Positions 11,396 to 22,933 of a stretch of 64,000 nt of DNA are shown in pieces. A program made the translations under genes and the position numbers. The DNA comes from Megaleporinus macrocephalus (taxonomy: Eukaryota > Chordata > Actinopteri > Characiformes > Anostomidae). The stretch lies in the NCBI GenBank assembly GCA_021613375.1, contig CM038722.1, forward strand, positions 25,454,941 to 25,518,940, in the 5' to 3' direction. Every line of letters starts with the position of its first letter. The stretch's first letter is position 1. Under the pieces are notes generated by a model, which made no database searches, was not told the origin of the DNA, and saw nothing but the letters and a program-made list of their open reading frames with translations.

Positions 11396-12600
11396 AATGT
11401 ATATAGTATGAAAAGCCTAATCTTAAAAGGACTAAAATTTGTTTTGCAAGGCCACCGCACACTGGATTAATCATGTAGCACTGCGTGGCAGAGCACTGCG
11501 ACGCTATATAGAATGCGACACAGTGAGAGCGGCGACAATCATCAAGTTCAATTAATTTATCACGCATGATCTGCTGAAGCTGAGAGTGTGCAAAGCTGCA
11601 TAAGGTTAAAGGAGGCTACTTTAAAGAATAAAAAATAGAAGGCCATTTGGACACACTGGTCCTGAATGCTTGAGTCTGCACTCCGGACTCACCTCAGCTT
11701 ATCACTGGTTTTCTTTCCACACACAAGAATTCCATCATGGACCGATTGCATAGTTTCATACAGCACTTGTCTGTGTGCAGGTTTGGTTTGCAACATGGTA
11801 GACACCAGCTTCATCTGTTTGCTATTTTATTTTTTTTTCCTTTGGATGCAAACGCTCAAGCGGCAAAAGACAGCACTTATTGTCTACAGCTGTTCCTTCC
11901 TTGCTTTCACAAAACTTGTAAAGGAAAGTGATGTGATAATTCCACAGAGCCATGTGACAAAATAAACCAATCATGAAACCACACAGCATATGTGCAGTAT
12001 TCCACAGCTTTCCAGGGTTTGCTTGAAGTAAACCCCCAATCATCAATTTCAGGAGGACCAAAGACTAGTGGGCCTCTCTTGGGCCCAAACACAGCTTTCA
12101 TACTTGACCATAGGTACCAAATTTGTAGTAGGGAGGTGGTCTTGGGGAAGATGCCCATAGATATTTCCTACTGACCTGGATATATTACTCTAGGACCAAG
12201 CTATAATATCTTCAGCTTCTTCACACTCGCTTGAAGAACCATCCATTAAAAAGTTCCATTGGGAAACAAAAGTTGTTTACTGATCCAGAGCAGTGGCAAT
12301 TTATAGAGTGTGTGTTGTTTCATAGTTGTTTCATTTCCATGTCTTCACTGTCGTCCCAACGTCTGCAAAATAAGGAGAAACAAGGAGAAATCTTTTGAGT
12401 ATATGTGTCCAAACTTCTGACTTTTCCTGAAGCTGATAGAAATAAACAAGTCAGCATGTTCAAACATAGTATCCCGCCGGTCACATCCACTGGAGTGTCA
12501 GGGAAAATGCCTGAGTGCCAGGCAAATATTAGAGCAGCAGGAAAACATTTGTGCAAACTGTAGTAATGACCACTTTCACTGCAACCAAATGACAGGCTTG
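11396..12600. other. single-copy sequence; candidate noncoding block at 11440-11610
   Basis: No exon could be supported. The part at 11440-11610 has several CpGs and homeodomain-like cores (GGATTAATC near 11463, CAATTAATTTATC near 11549). The rest, including short frames around 11740-11965 and 12320-12556, shows no known domain. Confidence 0.3.
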
Positions 12601-13310
12601 TGTGCTTTATCCCAGTTTGGTGATGCTGTGAGATGCTGTATGGCGGAATGGCAAGTGTTACCCTGAATTAACTCCCACTGTGGTGCACCGGTCCCAGTGG
12701 TGCACTGCGTAGGTGTTAATTTAATACTGCTGAATTTACCGTTCACATGCCCTTAAAAAGAATTAATAAATAAAGGTTTCTCCGGAGCGCTCCCACCAAT
12801 TTCGGTTCCCTGAAAGGTCTGCATGGTCCTCTTTGTAATTGAGCTGTGCAAGTGTAAAAGAACCTTCGCTCAAGCAATAAGCCGAGAACCACTGAGAAAT
12901 CTTTCTTTAACTGGAGCTCCACACTGAACAGCTCCTATAATAGCTGCCTTACTGGAAGAGGATGCATACAGCCCCGAGTCAATAAACTACAATATTTGTA
13001 TTAGGCGCCTCTTTCCCCGGGACCTCAGAGCGAAGGCAAATCTTTTTTTAATGCGGCAAAACGGTGAACAAACACAACGAGCCGTGTTTCTGCTAACGCT
13101 TTTTAATTGCCCCGACTCCTGCTCCGTATATTTTTGCCTTTTGTAACGAGCCTGCATATAAACACGAGCACAGAAATGAGCGTAATTGCTATCTCGATTC
13201 CTCCCCAGTCGTTTTGGAAAGGTCAGGCTGAAGGAGGCTTTTAATTGGAGCACTCCATTAAACCGTGAGTCATTTCGCGTCTCAAGACATCAGGTGAACG
13301 CCATATTAAA
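12601..13310. other. candidate conserved noncoding element rich in TAATTG/TAATTA cores
   Basis: About 700 bp of apparently single-copy DNA with raised CpG content for this window and repeated homeodomain-type cores (TTTGTAATTGAG at 12832, TTTTTAATTGCC at 13099, GCGTAATTGC at 13180, TTTTAATTGGAG at 13239). Frames of 88 and 76 codons overlap it on opposite strands but carry no recognisable domain. A developmental enhancer is an inference; cross-species alignment would decide. Confidence 0.35.
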
Positions 13311-13670
13311 AGAGGGAAGAGTGGGGAGTTGGGGGGGATTGGTGGGATGGGGGTGTGGGGGGAAATGTTGTGTTGGTGCAGGTTGTTGTAAAAGGTGTTT
13401 GTTTTGCTCATTGTAAAATTACACTGCCAAACTTTACAACGTTTTCAACAGTCTGCCTGCGGGAAACTAGAGAGGGATGGTGAAAAGTATGTGCGAGAGG
13501 AAAAAGAGATATTGAACATAACGCTTAGTATGACATTTTAATGTCTTTGCATTTTGTTCTCATATATAATGCAAGAGAAATAATGACTGCATTATTCAAA
13601 TATTCTGAATCATGTATTCCTAAACTACTCTTCTTATTGGACTTCGTAGGAATACCTCACAGGGCCTGTT

Positions 13671-13706
<36 letters not shown>

Positions 13707-13732
13707 TTAAATGTCTGTGTATATGTATATAT
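13311..13732. other. G-rich run, unique sequence and (AT)n microsatellite
   Basis: A G-rich segment at 13321-13375 (runs of GGGG) could form G-quadruplexes. An AT dinucleotide tract occupies about 13679-13706. Nothing else is recognised. Confidence 0.6.
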
Positions 13733-13968
13733 CGTTGCTATCCAATGAAAAACTCCCTTTTTTCGTTGATTTTGAGTTTTCTACATCATTTGAACACACC
13801 GATGGTCGTTTAACATTGTGTGAAAATTTCATGATGAATGGACCAATAGAAAGGCTTCAAAATAGCTCGGAAATATTCTGGATCCATTGACTTAAATAGA
13901 AAGTAAAGTAAGTTCTCTCCTGTAAGGTTGCAATTTTGGAGATACTTATTTTTCATTGGACAGCAACG
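13733..13968. mobile_element. 236-bp MITE, CCAATGAAAA terminal repeats, copy 1
   Basis: The ends are CGTTGCTATCCAATGAAAAA and the inverse of CGTTGCTGTCCAATGAAAAA, a near-perfect 20-bp inverted repeat. The interior (TTTCATGATGAATGGACCAA; GTTGCAATTTTGGAGATAC) is shared with the copy at 50375-50599. No coding capacity. Confidence 0.85.
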
Positions 13969-14415
13969 AATGCATGTTCAGGTTGCTGAGGCTATACCTC
14001 AGGAAGCGAAACTGCATAAAGGACCACCTGCTGACTGTGCTCTGCTTGTGAGGAACAGGGTTTAAAAGGTGCAGTAAAACAATGGAGCTGGAACAAGCTC
14101 AGAACATGCCAGTTCTTTCATGCCAAACATTCAGGGCTGTAATTCTAATCCAGCTATAAAAACCCCCTGAATTTGGGAAACGTTGTCATGGATTTTCAGC
14201 AGGTACTTCCAGCATGGATTTTGACCATATGACATGCTTTGATATACTTGTTCTCACATAGTTATGTCAACACCAGAAATATTACCTTTTACATATAAAA
14301 AGAGCTTATATTAATGTATAAATAACAGGCATGCAAAGAGTGATAGCTTGGCCTTTAACAAATGGAGACACTTCACACAGTTGATGTCAAAAAGATTTTT
14401 TGAACAAAATAAAAA
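13969..14415. other. unannotated
   Basis: No gene or repeat recognised. Confidence 0.45.
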
Positions 14416-14590
14416 ATGTTCCTTTCCATATAAATATAGATATCGAAAATATTGAGAGTGCTCTAGTTTCTTTCTGAAGTGTTTAACTAGGTTGGAGAAC
14501 ACTTATGGTGAGATCTTGGACCACTCTTACTTGCACAACATGAGTTTCTGGGATTTTCTCTTTTGAACTGTCCACTTCAGTTGAAACTAA
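14416..14590 (-). pseudogene. short Tc1-like transposase 3-prime remnant
   Basis: The segment parallels 14945-15145. Shared blocks include TAGGTTGGAGAACACTT, ATCTTGGACCACTCTT and the sequence coding the C-terminal tail of a reverse-strand transposase. It has stops and indels throughout. It may be a local duplication of the neighbouring copy or a second insertion. Confidence 0.6.
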
Positions 14591-14604
14591 GAGAGTCTTG
14601 AAGT

Positions 14605-14930
14605 CTGGAAACTGAAAGTAGCAGAATCTATTTAACTCATGCAAAGGAGCAGACAGCCATCACATTTTAGAAAGCTTTATAGGGGTCAGTGGGGGCTGTG
14701 GCTATGTGCTGGAATGAAACGTACTTTTCTATTAAATTCTTATGCTCTTTAACCCATACTCGTAGAGTAGAGCTTATGTAGAGCTCCTTTATATTGATTT
14801 TACTGTTATAACGACATAGTAGGTGCTATATATCTATGTTATAGAAATATTATATTATATTATAGAAGCACTTGCCAATTGGCTTCTATTATAAATGTGT
14901 TTTCAAAAAAATAAGTTGTCATCTGTGGTT
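14605..14930 (+). repeat. 0.3-kb local repeat, copy 1 of 3
   Basis: The sequence AGCAGACAGCCATCACATTT begins a block that recurs at 17384-17660 and, more divergently, at 20885-21055. Shared parts include AGAAAGCTTTATAGGGGTCA and ATGTAGAGCTCCTTT. Copies 1 and 2 match over about 300 bp including AATTGGCTTCTATT near 14875. No coding potential or terminal repeats are evident. Confidence 0.8.
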
Positions 14931-14944
14931 ATTGTTTATCTTTT

Positions 14945-15650
14945 AATATAAATATAGATACCACAAATATTCACTGCCTATATTTCAGTATCTGGTGGAA
15001 CCTTTCCTGGCAAGAACACCAGCTCTCTCTTTCTGTAGTGTTTTACTAGCTTGGAGAACACTTGTCATGGGATCTTGGACCACCCTTCCATGCACTACTG
15101 TGAGTTTCGGTGGTTTTCTTTTCTGAACCGCCCTCTTCAGTTAAGACAACTGATTTTCAATTGGGTTCTCCTCTGGAAACTGAGAGAGGGACATCACAAC
15201 ACCATGAGTGTTGCTACATGTCTTTGTTGACTTGTATGCTTCGGGTCATTGTTTTGTTGGAAGACCAAAGCACGGTCCAATTGCAGAAGCAACCAGATAT
15301 TCTTGGCTAAATCTTTTTGTATTGAATCACATCCTTCATGCCCCTGGACCACTGGCAGTAAAACAGCCCCAAAGCATACCACCATATTTTACTGTGTGTA
15401 TGAGGTGCTGGTCCAAAGCTTAATTTTGGTCTCATCTGACCACAACATGATTCCAGTTGTAAATTTCAATGTGGCTTGGCAAGGTTTAGATGCTGGGATT
15501 TGTGTCTTGGTTGTGATTTGTCTCACTGTTGATATTTTACTGGTTATAATTGTGTTTACTGGTCATTTCAATAGCTTATCTATATTCTCTAGCTATTTCA
15601 TCAGTCTATGCAGCTCCACAGCTGTTTTTCTCATTTGACCTGAGAGCTCT
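14945..15650 (-). pseudogene. Tc1-like transposase remnant with mutated catalytic residue
   Basis: On the reverse strand the triad neighbourhoods are readable: WSDETKIK (about 15445-15422), QQNNDPKHTS (about 15275-15246) and NPIEN (about 15162-15148). The position normally occupied by the second catalytic aspartate is asparagine, and frameshifts separate the blocks. The C-terminal tail continues to about 14945. Both the mutated residue and the broken frame indicate an inactive fossil. Terminal repeats were not identified. Confidence 0.85.
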
Positions 15651-15681
15651 TGCGTGTTACACATGTTTGTTGTTAAAAAAG

Positions 15682-16244
15682 GTGGCAACGGAAATCACCT
15701 ACTTCTATACAACTCAGTAGGGAAAATCAGTAGGTGAGCGCAGCTAGTATATCTTAATACTCAGTATTCGTCTAGTTGTATACGAATGTTACCTGGATGA
15801 CCTACTGTGAATTGGGAAAGATATTTAAGTTGGCAGCTGCAGCACAGTGTGCTATCCCATGATTCAACTGGAGCCGTGGAGGTGTTGAAGGCGGAAAACA
15901 ACAGTGGAAAGCGGTACGTCGGCTGTGTGTGTGTGTAGCTACTGCCGGTCCTAATTCATCTTCTCTGAGCTACAACTTGATGCCATCTAAGTACAGAATC
16001 AGTGTCACAAAGAACTTTAAAACGACATCTGTAAAGGGGGCTTTTAATGGGATGTTTACGGTGGTGGTCTGATGTCTTGCGTCACAGATTGTTAGAAAGA
16101 TGGTGGACGCAGTGCGTCCAAGTTTGTGTGGATGCTAAACACTCACGTACTGAAACAGCCAACGGTTCTACTGCTTGAGCAGTGCATACTGACTCCAATC
16201 TAGTACCTACTGATTTAGTAGGTGATTTTGGACAGGGATGCCAC
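15682..16244. mobile_element. putative 563-bp MITE with GTGGCA...TGCCAC ends
   Basis: The left end GTGGCAACGGAAATCACCTA and right end TAGGTGATTTTGGACAGGGA followed by TGCCAC form an imperfect inverted repeat with AAATCACCTACT in common. The interior has repeated AGTAGGT/ACCTACT motifs. No open frame. The target duplication is not clear, so the superfamily is open. Confidence 0.65.
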
Positions 16245-16491
16245 CTGTATGTCACCTTGTATTTATACCTCAGTGAAACAGGAAACTGCACACTAAAAAC
16301 AACACCTTTTCTTAGGTGACACACATTCCATTGGTTTATTTATGCCACTCTTCAGTAACGGCAATAATTTAGCCACATATATTTTGTAAGAATAAACTAT
16401 TTCAAACACAAAACACAATAAGACTTTTTGAGAATTAGATTTATTGAATGAAGGGTTAGCAATTTCTCCAAATATTTCTGGAAACACAAAG
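16245..16491. other. unannotated
   Basis: No recognised feature. Confidence 0.4.
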
Positions 16492-17152
16492 GGTGTGTCT
16501 CAAAACCTAGTGAGTGTCTAAGTAGGCTGTCTAGGTAGCAGCTGTTTAAGTTGCAGTGTTCTCTCTTCATCTCTCCTCATAAAACAGATTACTGAGACGC
16601 TCTAGTTAGAGAGAGACTGTGTCACAGCTTGTTCCCACCCACTGCAGCATGCGACTGGTGGTTTAGCTGGTTGCTAAGCTACCAGCCGGCTTTCAGCACA
16701 ATAGCCCAGGGCTTAAGAATCTGCTAGCATAAATGCTAATGGCTTAAGTATAAAACTACAAAGTGGTGAAGGACTCGTTACAAAGTTGATAATAAAAAAC
16801 TGTTTTGTGTGATTATATGACAAGAAACAGATTAAAACACCAGAGAGAATCAAAATAACTTACATTTGAAGATGACTTTAAATGTAGTATCTAATGTAAT
16901 ATAAATGTGTGTAACTAGTATCTCCGCTTTTGTCTGCCATGTTGGGAAAAAGTTCTTCCTGTGTTACATCATGGGATTGTCTTAGCGGCTGAGGAAGCGT
17001 ACAATGCTTCCTTAAAATCAGTTCAAAATAAGGTTTCTCAGTAGACAGCATGTTTAAGACATCTAAGATTGGGACAGTCTACATGTCGGGGGCGCATACT
17101 ATGATGTAAAATGCTGCTTATGTAGGAGCTCACTTGGTTTTGAGACACACCC
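16492..17152. mobile_element. GGGTGTGTCTCAAAACC-type MITE, most complete copy
   Basis: The 661-bp element has ends GGGTGTGTCTCAAAACC and the perfect inverse GGTTTTGAGACACACCC. The interior matches both copies at 5292-6918 in the opposite orientation, including a CCATGATG/CATCATGG block and the GAGGAGAGATGA block. No coding capacity. A target duplication could not be confidently read. Confidence 0.9.
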
Positions 17153-17383
17153 AATATAATTGGATGTATTACCTATACTTAATTAATGTACTCATTTCCT
17201 TGAGGGTGCAAATATTTTTAGAGTTGATTGTGTATCTGACTGGGAGGGCTGAAATGCTGTTATTCTGTATTCTTTTAGTGCTACCATCTAGCAACTGCCA
17301 CATAATACATTCACATGCACACGATAGTAAGCTCTGGTCTCTGCTCACAGTATGGTCTCACTTTACATGAATGAGTTCACTCC
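17153..17383. other. unannotated
   Basis: No recognised feature. Confidence 0.4.
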
Positions 17384-17660
17384 CAATTGAAAATAGCAGA
17401 ATCTAGTTAACTCATGCAAAGGAGCAGACAGCCATCACATTCCAGAAAGCTTTATAGGGGTCAGTGGGGGCCCTGGGTTTGTACTTTTCTATTCAAATCC
17501 TATGCTCTTTGACCCTCACACTCGTAGAGTCCTTATGTAGAGCTCCTTTTTATTAAATTTACTGGTATAACTATGTAACTTATTATAGAAGCACCTGCCA
17601 ATTGGGTTCTATCTAGTTTTTCTGCCCATTTATGAAGTATGTTGTCATCTGTGGTCATAG
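17384..17660 (+). repeat. 0.3-kb local repeat, copy 2 of 3
   Basis: This closely matches 14605-14930 in the same orientation (ACTCATGCAAAGGAGCAGAC, AGAAAGCTTTATAGGGGTCA, CCAATTGGGTTCTATC, TTGTCATCTGTGGT). The distance from copy 1 is about 2.8 kb. Confidence 0.8.
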
Positions 17661-17867
17661 TCTATCTGCTACATTCAAAACATACTGTTTATAATTATAA
17701 ACAAAACAAGCTGTTTCATAGTGTTGGAGTTAAAGTGGAGCTGGTCTGATCTATAGTCACAACATTTAAGTCATGTCAAAGTTATTATATAGCGCTTTGT
17801 ACAACAGAAGTTATCATAATGCAGCTTTACCGAAAATCCATGTCCAAGCCCCTGTGATCAACCCAAT

Positions 17868-18075
17868 GGTGAAGGTGGTCTCCAACCCTCCTCCTGGAGA
17901 GTATAGTTCCAGCCTGCATCTAATATGCCACCCCTCCCCTGCCCTCACCTGATCTGATCCACCCATTTAAGTAGTTAATTAGCTGGAGCAGATGTGGCAG
18001 ACTGTGATTGGAACTAGCCTGTGCAGGAAAGCAGCTCTCCTGAAAAAAGGTTTAGATGACAACACCCTAGAAAGG
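17868..18075. mobile_element. fragment of a fish hAT-like MITE
   Basis: GGTCTCCAACCCTCCTCCTG, GAGTATAGTTCCAGCCTGCA and AGTTAATTAGCTGGAGCAGA are typical of an abundant fish non-autonomous element with hAT-like ends. Both boundaries are imprecise. Confidence 0.55.
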
Positions 18076-19520
18076 GAACGGATGGCCCCTGATGGTAAAA
18101 CAGAAACACAACATGAGCAATGTGAATAATGAACAGGATTTTGAATATTGAATATTGAATTAAGTACAAAGAAGAAAAGAAACCAGTCCTGTCATTGGAC
18201 GGCCATATTTAGATTAGCCACTGATAACTGATGACTACTGTTAGAGGCCTGTCAGAGTAACAACGGGGACTATATCTATGAAAATTATTCACCATTACCA
18301 GTGAAAACCATCGACTGCTGGTAGAAGCATATCTCTATGCAAATGAGAGCGAAGCCCAATTAGAAGCCTATAATGATGATTTGTTACTATGAATATGAGA
18401 AGAGCTCAGAGTATTGTGAGGCAGGTGAAGCAATGTCTAGAATTAAATGTGTATGTGTTTGAGTCTGTGTAGGCGCCAGTACCACTGGGAGGGTGAGTGG
18501 CATGCTGTTGAGGCTTTTTGCACAGCATTGGACTGCAGGAAGCTTAATGGTGGTCACTCTGGTCCAGAAGATGGAGCAAGAAAAGGCAGTCAATCAAAAC
18601 AGATAAAGCAGCAGCAGCAGGCTGCACAGGATGGGCAGTTGTTCAACTCGGCACCCAGTTCTGTTCGGGGTGACTGAGAACTGTGTTAACAGAGTGTGAG
18701 CCATGAATCCTGGCTATTACAGCCTATGTAAAAATGGGAGAGCCAGAAGGTAACAAAGACATCAGGGCTCCCTGAGATGTCAGCACCCTTACACTCCACA
18801 ACTTGAGGGAGTGTGAGAGCAGTAGGAGGACAGCACCAACATTCTCTGTTTACCATAATACTATATGTCAAGGAAGTCTCACCATAACACACAGTTGAGA
18901 CACCAATTGTGAAGTATCTCTAGTTTTAAGAGAAGGAGAACACTGGCCACTGCAAGTTGCCCAAACTTTAATTAACTGAATGAAATCTGTAAACTTCCAA
19001 CCACTCTTTATGATCCACCCCCTTATTCATAGGCATGAGGAACACAAAGACGCTTATCCGTGCACATGACACATATGCACTCTTAAGCTCATGAGCTATT
19101 TTCATACATGCTATGGAGGCGGACTGCATCTTAATTGCGCCGGAAAATGGCACAAGCATGTTGGTATATCTGGCTCTCTTTCTAGTTTACTGGTGTCAAG
19201 CATGTTCAATTAATCTTAATTGTCAACTGGAAGCCAAATTGTTTAATCATCTGCATTTGGATGTGTCCAGTTTTATAGAACTGTGTTCCAAACCTAGACT
19301 GTGTTCCAAACCTTACAATCACTAAATGATTCTTGGCTTGGAACAGGGTTCTAAGAAACACCTTATTTACAAAAATTCTTTGTTGAAAGATTCTTTAGGA
19401 AAGCATTAAAGGGTATACTTTATGGTATTGCTTCAAAAAACACTTTTAGGCACCTTTTTAGTAAGAGTGCCGCATCTCTGTAAATGCTGATATTGTAGCT
19501 TCTTTCTAAGTATCCAGATT
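18076..19520. other. unannotated
   Basis: No gene is supported. Short frames at 18387-18677 and 19113-19325 have no known domain. A (CAG)4 run lies at about 18611. Confidence 0.5.
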
Positions 19521-20289
19521 ATAGTGCCCTTTTTGGGACATGGTGTATTTCATTAAGTAAAATCTGATGTGCACCAGATGCTATGTGTTGAGCATCTGAT
19601 TTTATCAGGTCTGCACCAGATGCTATGTGGTGAGTGCCCATACTCTTAGGGTAGCACCAGATATTAAGTGGTGAGCACTAGACTATTTGTGATGAGCAAC
19701 CAATACTTTGTGCACCTTAAGCACCAGTTACTATGTGGTGAGAACCCATAATATCTGGTGAGCATCTGATACTATCAGGTCAGTACCAGTTACTATGTGG
19801 TGAGTACCCACACAGTCAGGTGAGCACCAGATATTAGGTGGTAAGCACTAGATTTGTTGTGATGAACAACCAATACTTTGTGGTAAGCACCAGTTACTAT
19901 GTGGTGAACACCAATATTATTAGTGAGCACTAGATATTAAGTGAGCACTAGATTTTTTGTGATGAGTAACCAATACTTTGCGGTAAGCACCAGTTATGAT
20001 GTGGTGAGTATCCATACTATTAGGTGAGCACCAAATATTGGTTTGGTTGCTCATCACAACAAATCTAGTGCTCACCACTTTTTAGGTGCTCACCACAGTA
20101 TTAGGTTAACACCTAATGGTTTTGGGAGCTCACCACAAAGTATTAGGTGCACACCTGATAGTATCTGGTGCTCATCACAAAACATCAGTTGCTTATCATA
20201 AAATATATAGTGCTCACCACTTAATATCTGGTAAACTATGTTCCTTTACCAAAAAAGTACACCATGTCCGTTCATGGGCTCCATACTAG
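19521..20289. mobile_element. foldback-like element built from inverted minisatellite arms
   Basis: The outer ends share GGACATGGTGTA (19536-19547) with its inverse TACACCATGTCC (20258-20269). Left of about 20040 the sequence is an irregular array of GTGGTGAGCACCAGATATTA-like units, spaced about 20-50 bp. To the right the same units run in reverse (GTGCTCACCACTTAATATCT). The arms are therefore long inverted repeats composed of short direct repeats, with little unique centre. No reading frame is present. This is the layout of foldback (FB/FARE-like) elements; a minisatellite inversion inside an ordinary MITE is the alternative. Confidence 0.75.
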
Positions 20290-20884
20290 ATGAAGGGCAA
20301 AATCTCTTTTCTTTGTTTTCCTCGAATCTCTCGAGCTACCGTGGAGCTTCATGCCTCCTTTGAAATGTATAACTTCCATGTCATTAAAAAAAAATGCATA
20401 TAGTTTGAATGATGAATCTCAAAATACCATGACTACTGTGATACTGTTTGAACAGATATGTGATTTAGATAAGTACTAATACACCAAGTTCACTAGATGC
20501 CATGTGCAGGTTCCGTACTTGAGCAACTGCTACTGATTGTATTTGTACGACCGGAGGACTAAAAGCAGGCCTAAGAGAAGATAAACATTTGATTGTTTAA
20601 AAATTCACTCATAGTCACATAGTCATAATCACAGTCATACTGCTACAGCTGAGGAGGAAGTGTGAAGCTCCCGAGTGTGTGCAGCGGGGGGAATATGGGT
20701 TATGATTTCTGGAATCTTCTGTGGCCTTAGGGCAGAAGCAGATTAGCGGCTGACTAAAACTGGATCATGCAGAGAGAGCGAGAGGAACCGTGACAAAGCC
20801 TGAAAATGGAAGAACTGGGCACTGCCGTCACTCGGCTGTCCTCTCCGTGACCTCTCTGCCTCTAACCAGCGAGCAGAGAGCACA
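20290..20884. other. unannotated, partly GC-rich (20640-20880)
   Basis: 20640-20880 is single-copy, with more CpG and CTCT/GAGA motifs than its surroundings, and runs directly into the third copy of the 0.3-kb repeat. No exon could be supported. Confidence 0.35.
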
Positions 20885-21055
20885 GGAGAGCAGGCAGCCA
20901 TCATATTCCAGAAAGCGTTATGGGGGTCAGTGGAGACTGCCCCTTTGTTCTGGACTGAGACCTGCTTTCCTGTTCAATTCTAACACTGTTTAACCTCACA
21001 TACACGAAGGGTCCGTATGTGGAGCCACATTTTAATGCCTCATTCTTAGAGCTGC
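20885..21055 (+). repeat. 0.3-kb local repeat, copy 3 of 3 (divergent)
   Basis: GAGCAGGCAGCCATCATATT, CCAGAAAGCGTTATGGGGGT and CAGTGGAGACTG align with the cores of copies 1 and 2, and ACACGAAGGGTCCGTATGTG aligns with their CTCGTAGAGT...TATGTAGAG part. This copy has a higher CpG content than the others and sits in a unique context, so it could be the source. Confidence 0.7.
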
Positions 21056-21431
21056 ATAACGTCATGGCTTACGGCACTAACGGCATACATTATCGGGATC
21101 ATAGGCCTAGATTTTCACCCTGAGCTGTATTGTACAGTTGAGAACCTCAGCAATTTGCCCGTGCTTAGAAACGGATAGTGACTCATCGCACATTTAGTGT
21201 TGTATTAACAGCTTTTCTGCTTCTTTACTAACGACAGGAAAATTATTATCTATGATAATCAGCTATGCCACAGGTGTAACCGATAAAGGTTAGATTGAAA
21301 GACAAGTACAGGATATGTTTGTATATCTGTGGACCAGGGTCATGGTCATAAGGATCAGTAAACATTAGCTTAATTAATAAGTTTCCTTTAAAAAGTACGT
21401 TAGTTAGGTGCAATTATATATATAGTATATA
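21056..21431. other. unannotated
   Basis: No recognised feature; two CpG-containing patches near 21060-21180. Confidence 0.4.
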
Positions 21432-21941
21432 CACTACCACTGAAAAAGTTTGGGATCACAGTGAAATGTTCTTGTGTTCAATGGAGTATCTTCTTCCTTA
21501 ACACAACAATGGACTGACAGGTCTCTAAAGAAAGTTGTTTCTTTCTAGCCATATTGAGTCTGTCAGCAAGCCATCAACTGCTGATCTTCAGATATTAAAC
21601 TAACCTAGAATGTTGTTCTCCCTTTTATACTCACTTATTAGTAGAATGTTTTTAAGCTGTGCATCACAATTGAGCAAGAGTGTCCTAACAACCAATTAGT
21701 CCAATAACATCCTTAACTTGGATTGGCGGCCGTACCAGGAGATTTAGACAGAGGACTGAGAATTGCTGATAATAGGACTATATGCAAAATAAGCCTCTAT
21801 ACAAAAATAGGCTTTAATACAAACATTTTTATTCTTTAAAAATCATCTAATACACTTACAGTAATTGTAAAATGGACAATATTGTTTGTGAATTGCATGA
21901 AATGAAATTCTAAAGTGATCCTAAACTTTTGAGCGGTAGTG
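21432..21941. mobile_element. Tc1/mariner-type MITE, copy 1
   Basis: The ends are CACTACCACTGAAAAAGTTT and the approximate inverse (AAACTTTTGAGCGGTAGTG), preceded by TA. The interior is shared with 29510-30041 and with the inverted fragment 61713-61912 (AACCAATTAGTCCAATAACA; GGCGGCCGTACCAGGAGATT). It is about 510 bp with no coding capacity. TA-site preference plus this end sequence point to the Tc1/mariner superfamily. Confidence 0.88.
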
Positions 21942-22009
21942 TGTATATATGTATATATATATATTTATATATAATACAATGAACAGTGATTATTCTTCCT
22001 TTAATATTA

Positions 22010-22270
22010 GTATTTTGGCAGCAGAAGCTGATCCTAGGTCTGCTTGCAACAAGCAACTTCTAGGTTGAGCGGTATGATGAGTTGGCAATGCCTTAGGCAG
22101 CCAGGCGAAGCGGAATATGCGCTGATAGGTGCGGTAGGAATCGATTAAATGTCCGCTTTTGATAACCTGTGCGTGGATTTATTCCGTCATTGGTCTGGCC
22201 TCTTGAATTGAGAAGCATTGGAGTAATTATCGTGCTCATTCAGCTCTGGGTTGGTGTGGGAGGTGGTCTT
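22010..22270. other. single-copy block, candidate regulatory sequence
   Basis: GAATCGATTAAATGTCCGCT and GGAGTAATTATCGTGCTCAT contain homeodomain or CUT-like cores within CpG-containing unique DNA. No open frame. Inference from composition only. Confidence 0.25.
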
Positions 22271-22933
22271 AAAATATGGGCTGTGTTGCAAATTCAAGCA
22301 ATCTCTCTAGATAGCGTTCTTACATTCCCTTAAGGTCGTTGTATGTGAGGTTATTGTATTCAGTAACTTTGCCAATCTTGTTTCCCGGGTCCTCTATAAA
22401 AGTTTCCAATATAGGCGAGCAAGGTGAGGCAAGGATGATGAGGTGAGAAAAGGTCTTTCTTACTTGCACGTTTCATTTACAAAAAAAGGTCATCCATTGA
22501 AAAGTTCCACATAAAAGTATATACAATATTTAGAAGTTCATTTAAAATAAATGGGCAGTTCTTGTTGTTATGTATGGAATGTGAAATTCCAGACTGGTGA
22601 GGCAGACATTGGTCTTGGGGTAGTAAGTTATTTTTAAAGATTTAAAGAATAGTTTGTAGCTAGTTACTATGTCACAAGTTAAGCGTACTACATCTAACTG
22701 AATATTAGGACAATTGGTATCACTAGTTTTATGCAATTGCATAATAATATAGCATATTAAAGTCTAATAACTTAGGTAATTATTTAAATACTACAAATAG
22801 AAAAGTCTTTTTGGAAAATCATTACTTCATACACATAGTAGTAACAAAAGGAAAATGTTCACCTACCTGACTACTTAACTGATGCACATGTGAATTTTCA
22901 TATGTACATTAGCTGGAATAGTGTAACACTAAG
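22271..22933. other. unannotated
   Basis: No recognised feature. Confidence 0.4.

Noticed and set aside
11074..11406. 110-codon frame of LTGRNLKR-type eight-residue repeats
   Set aside because: Created by the pure 24-bp spacing at the 3-prime end of the minisatellite; no flanking gene structure.
13321..13375. G-rich run as a CpG-island promoter
   Set aside because: It is G-rich but poor in CpG, so only possible G-quadruplex structure is noted.
18447..18677. Frame with HWEGEWHAVEAF and a glutamine run, with acceptor- and donor-like sites
   Set aside because: The implied exon would be only about 20 bases and the peptide is unrecognised; the glutamines come from a CAG repeat.
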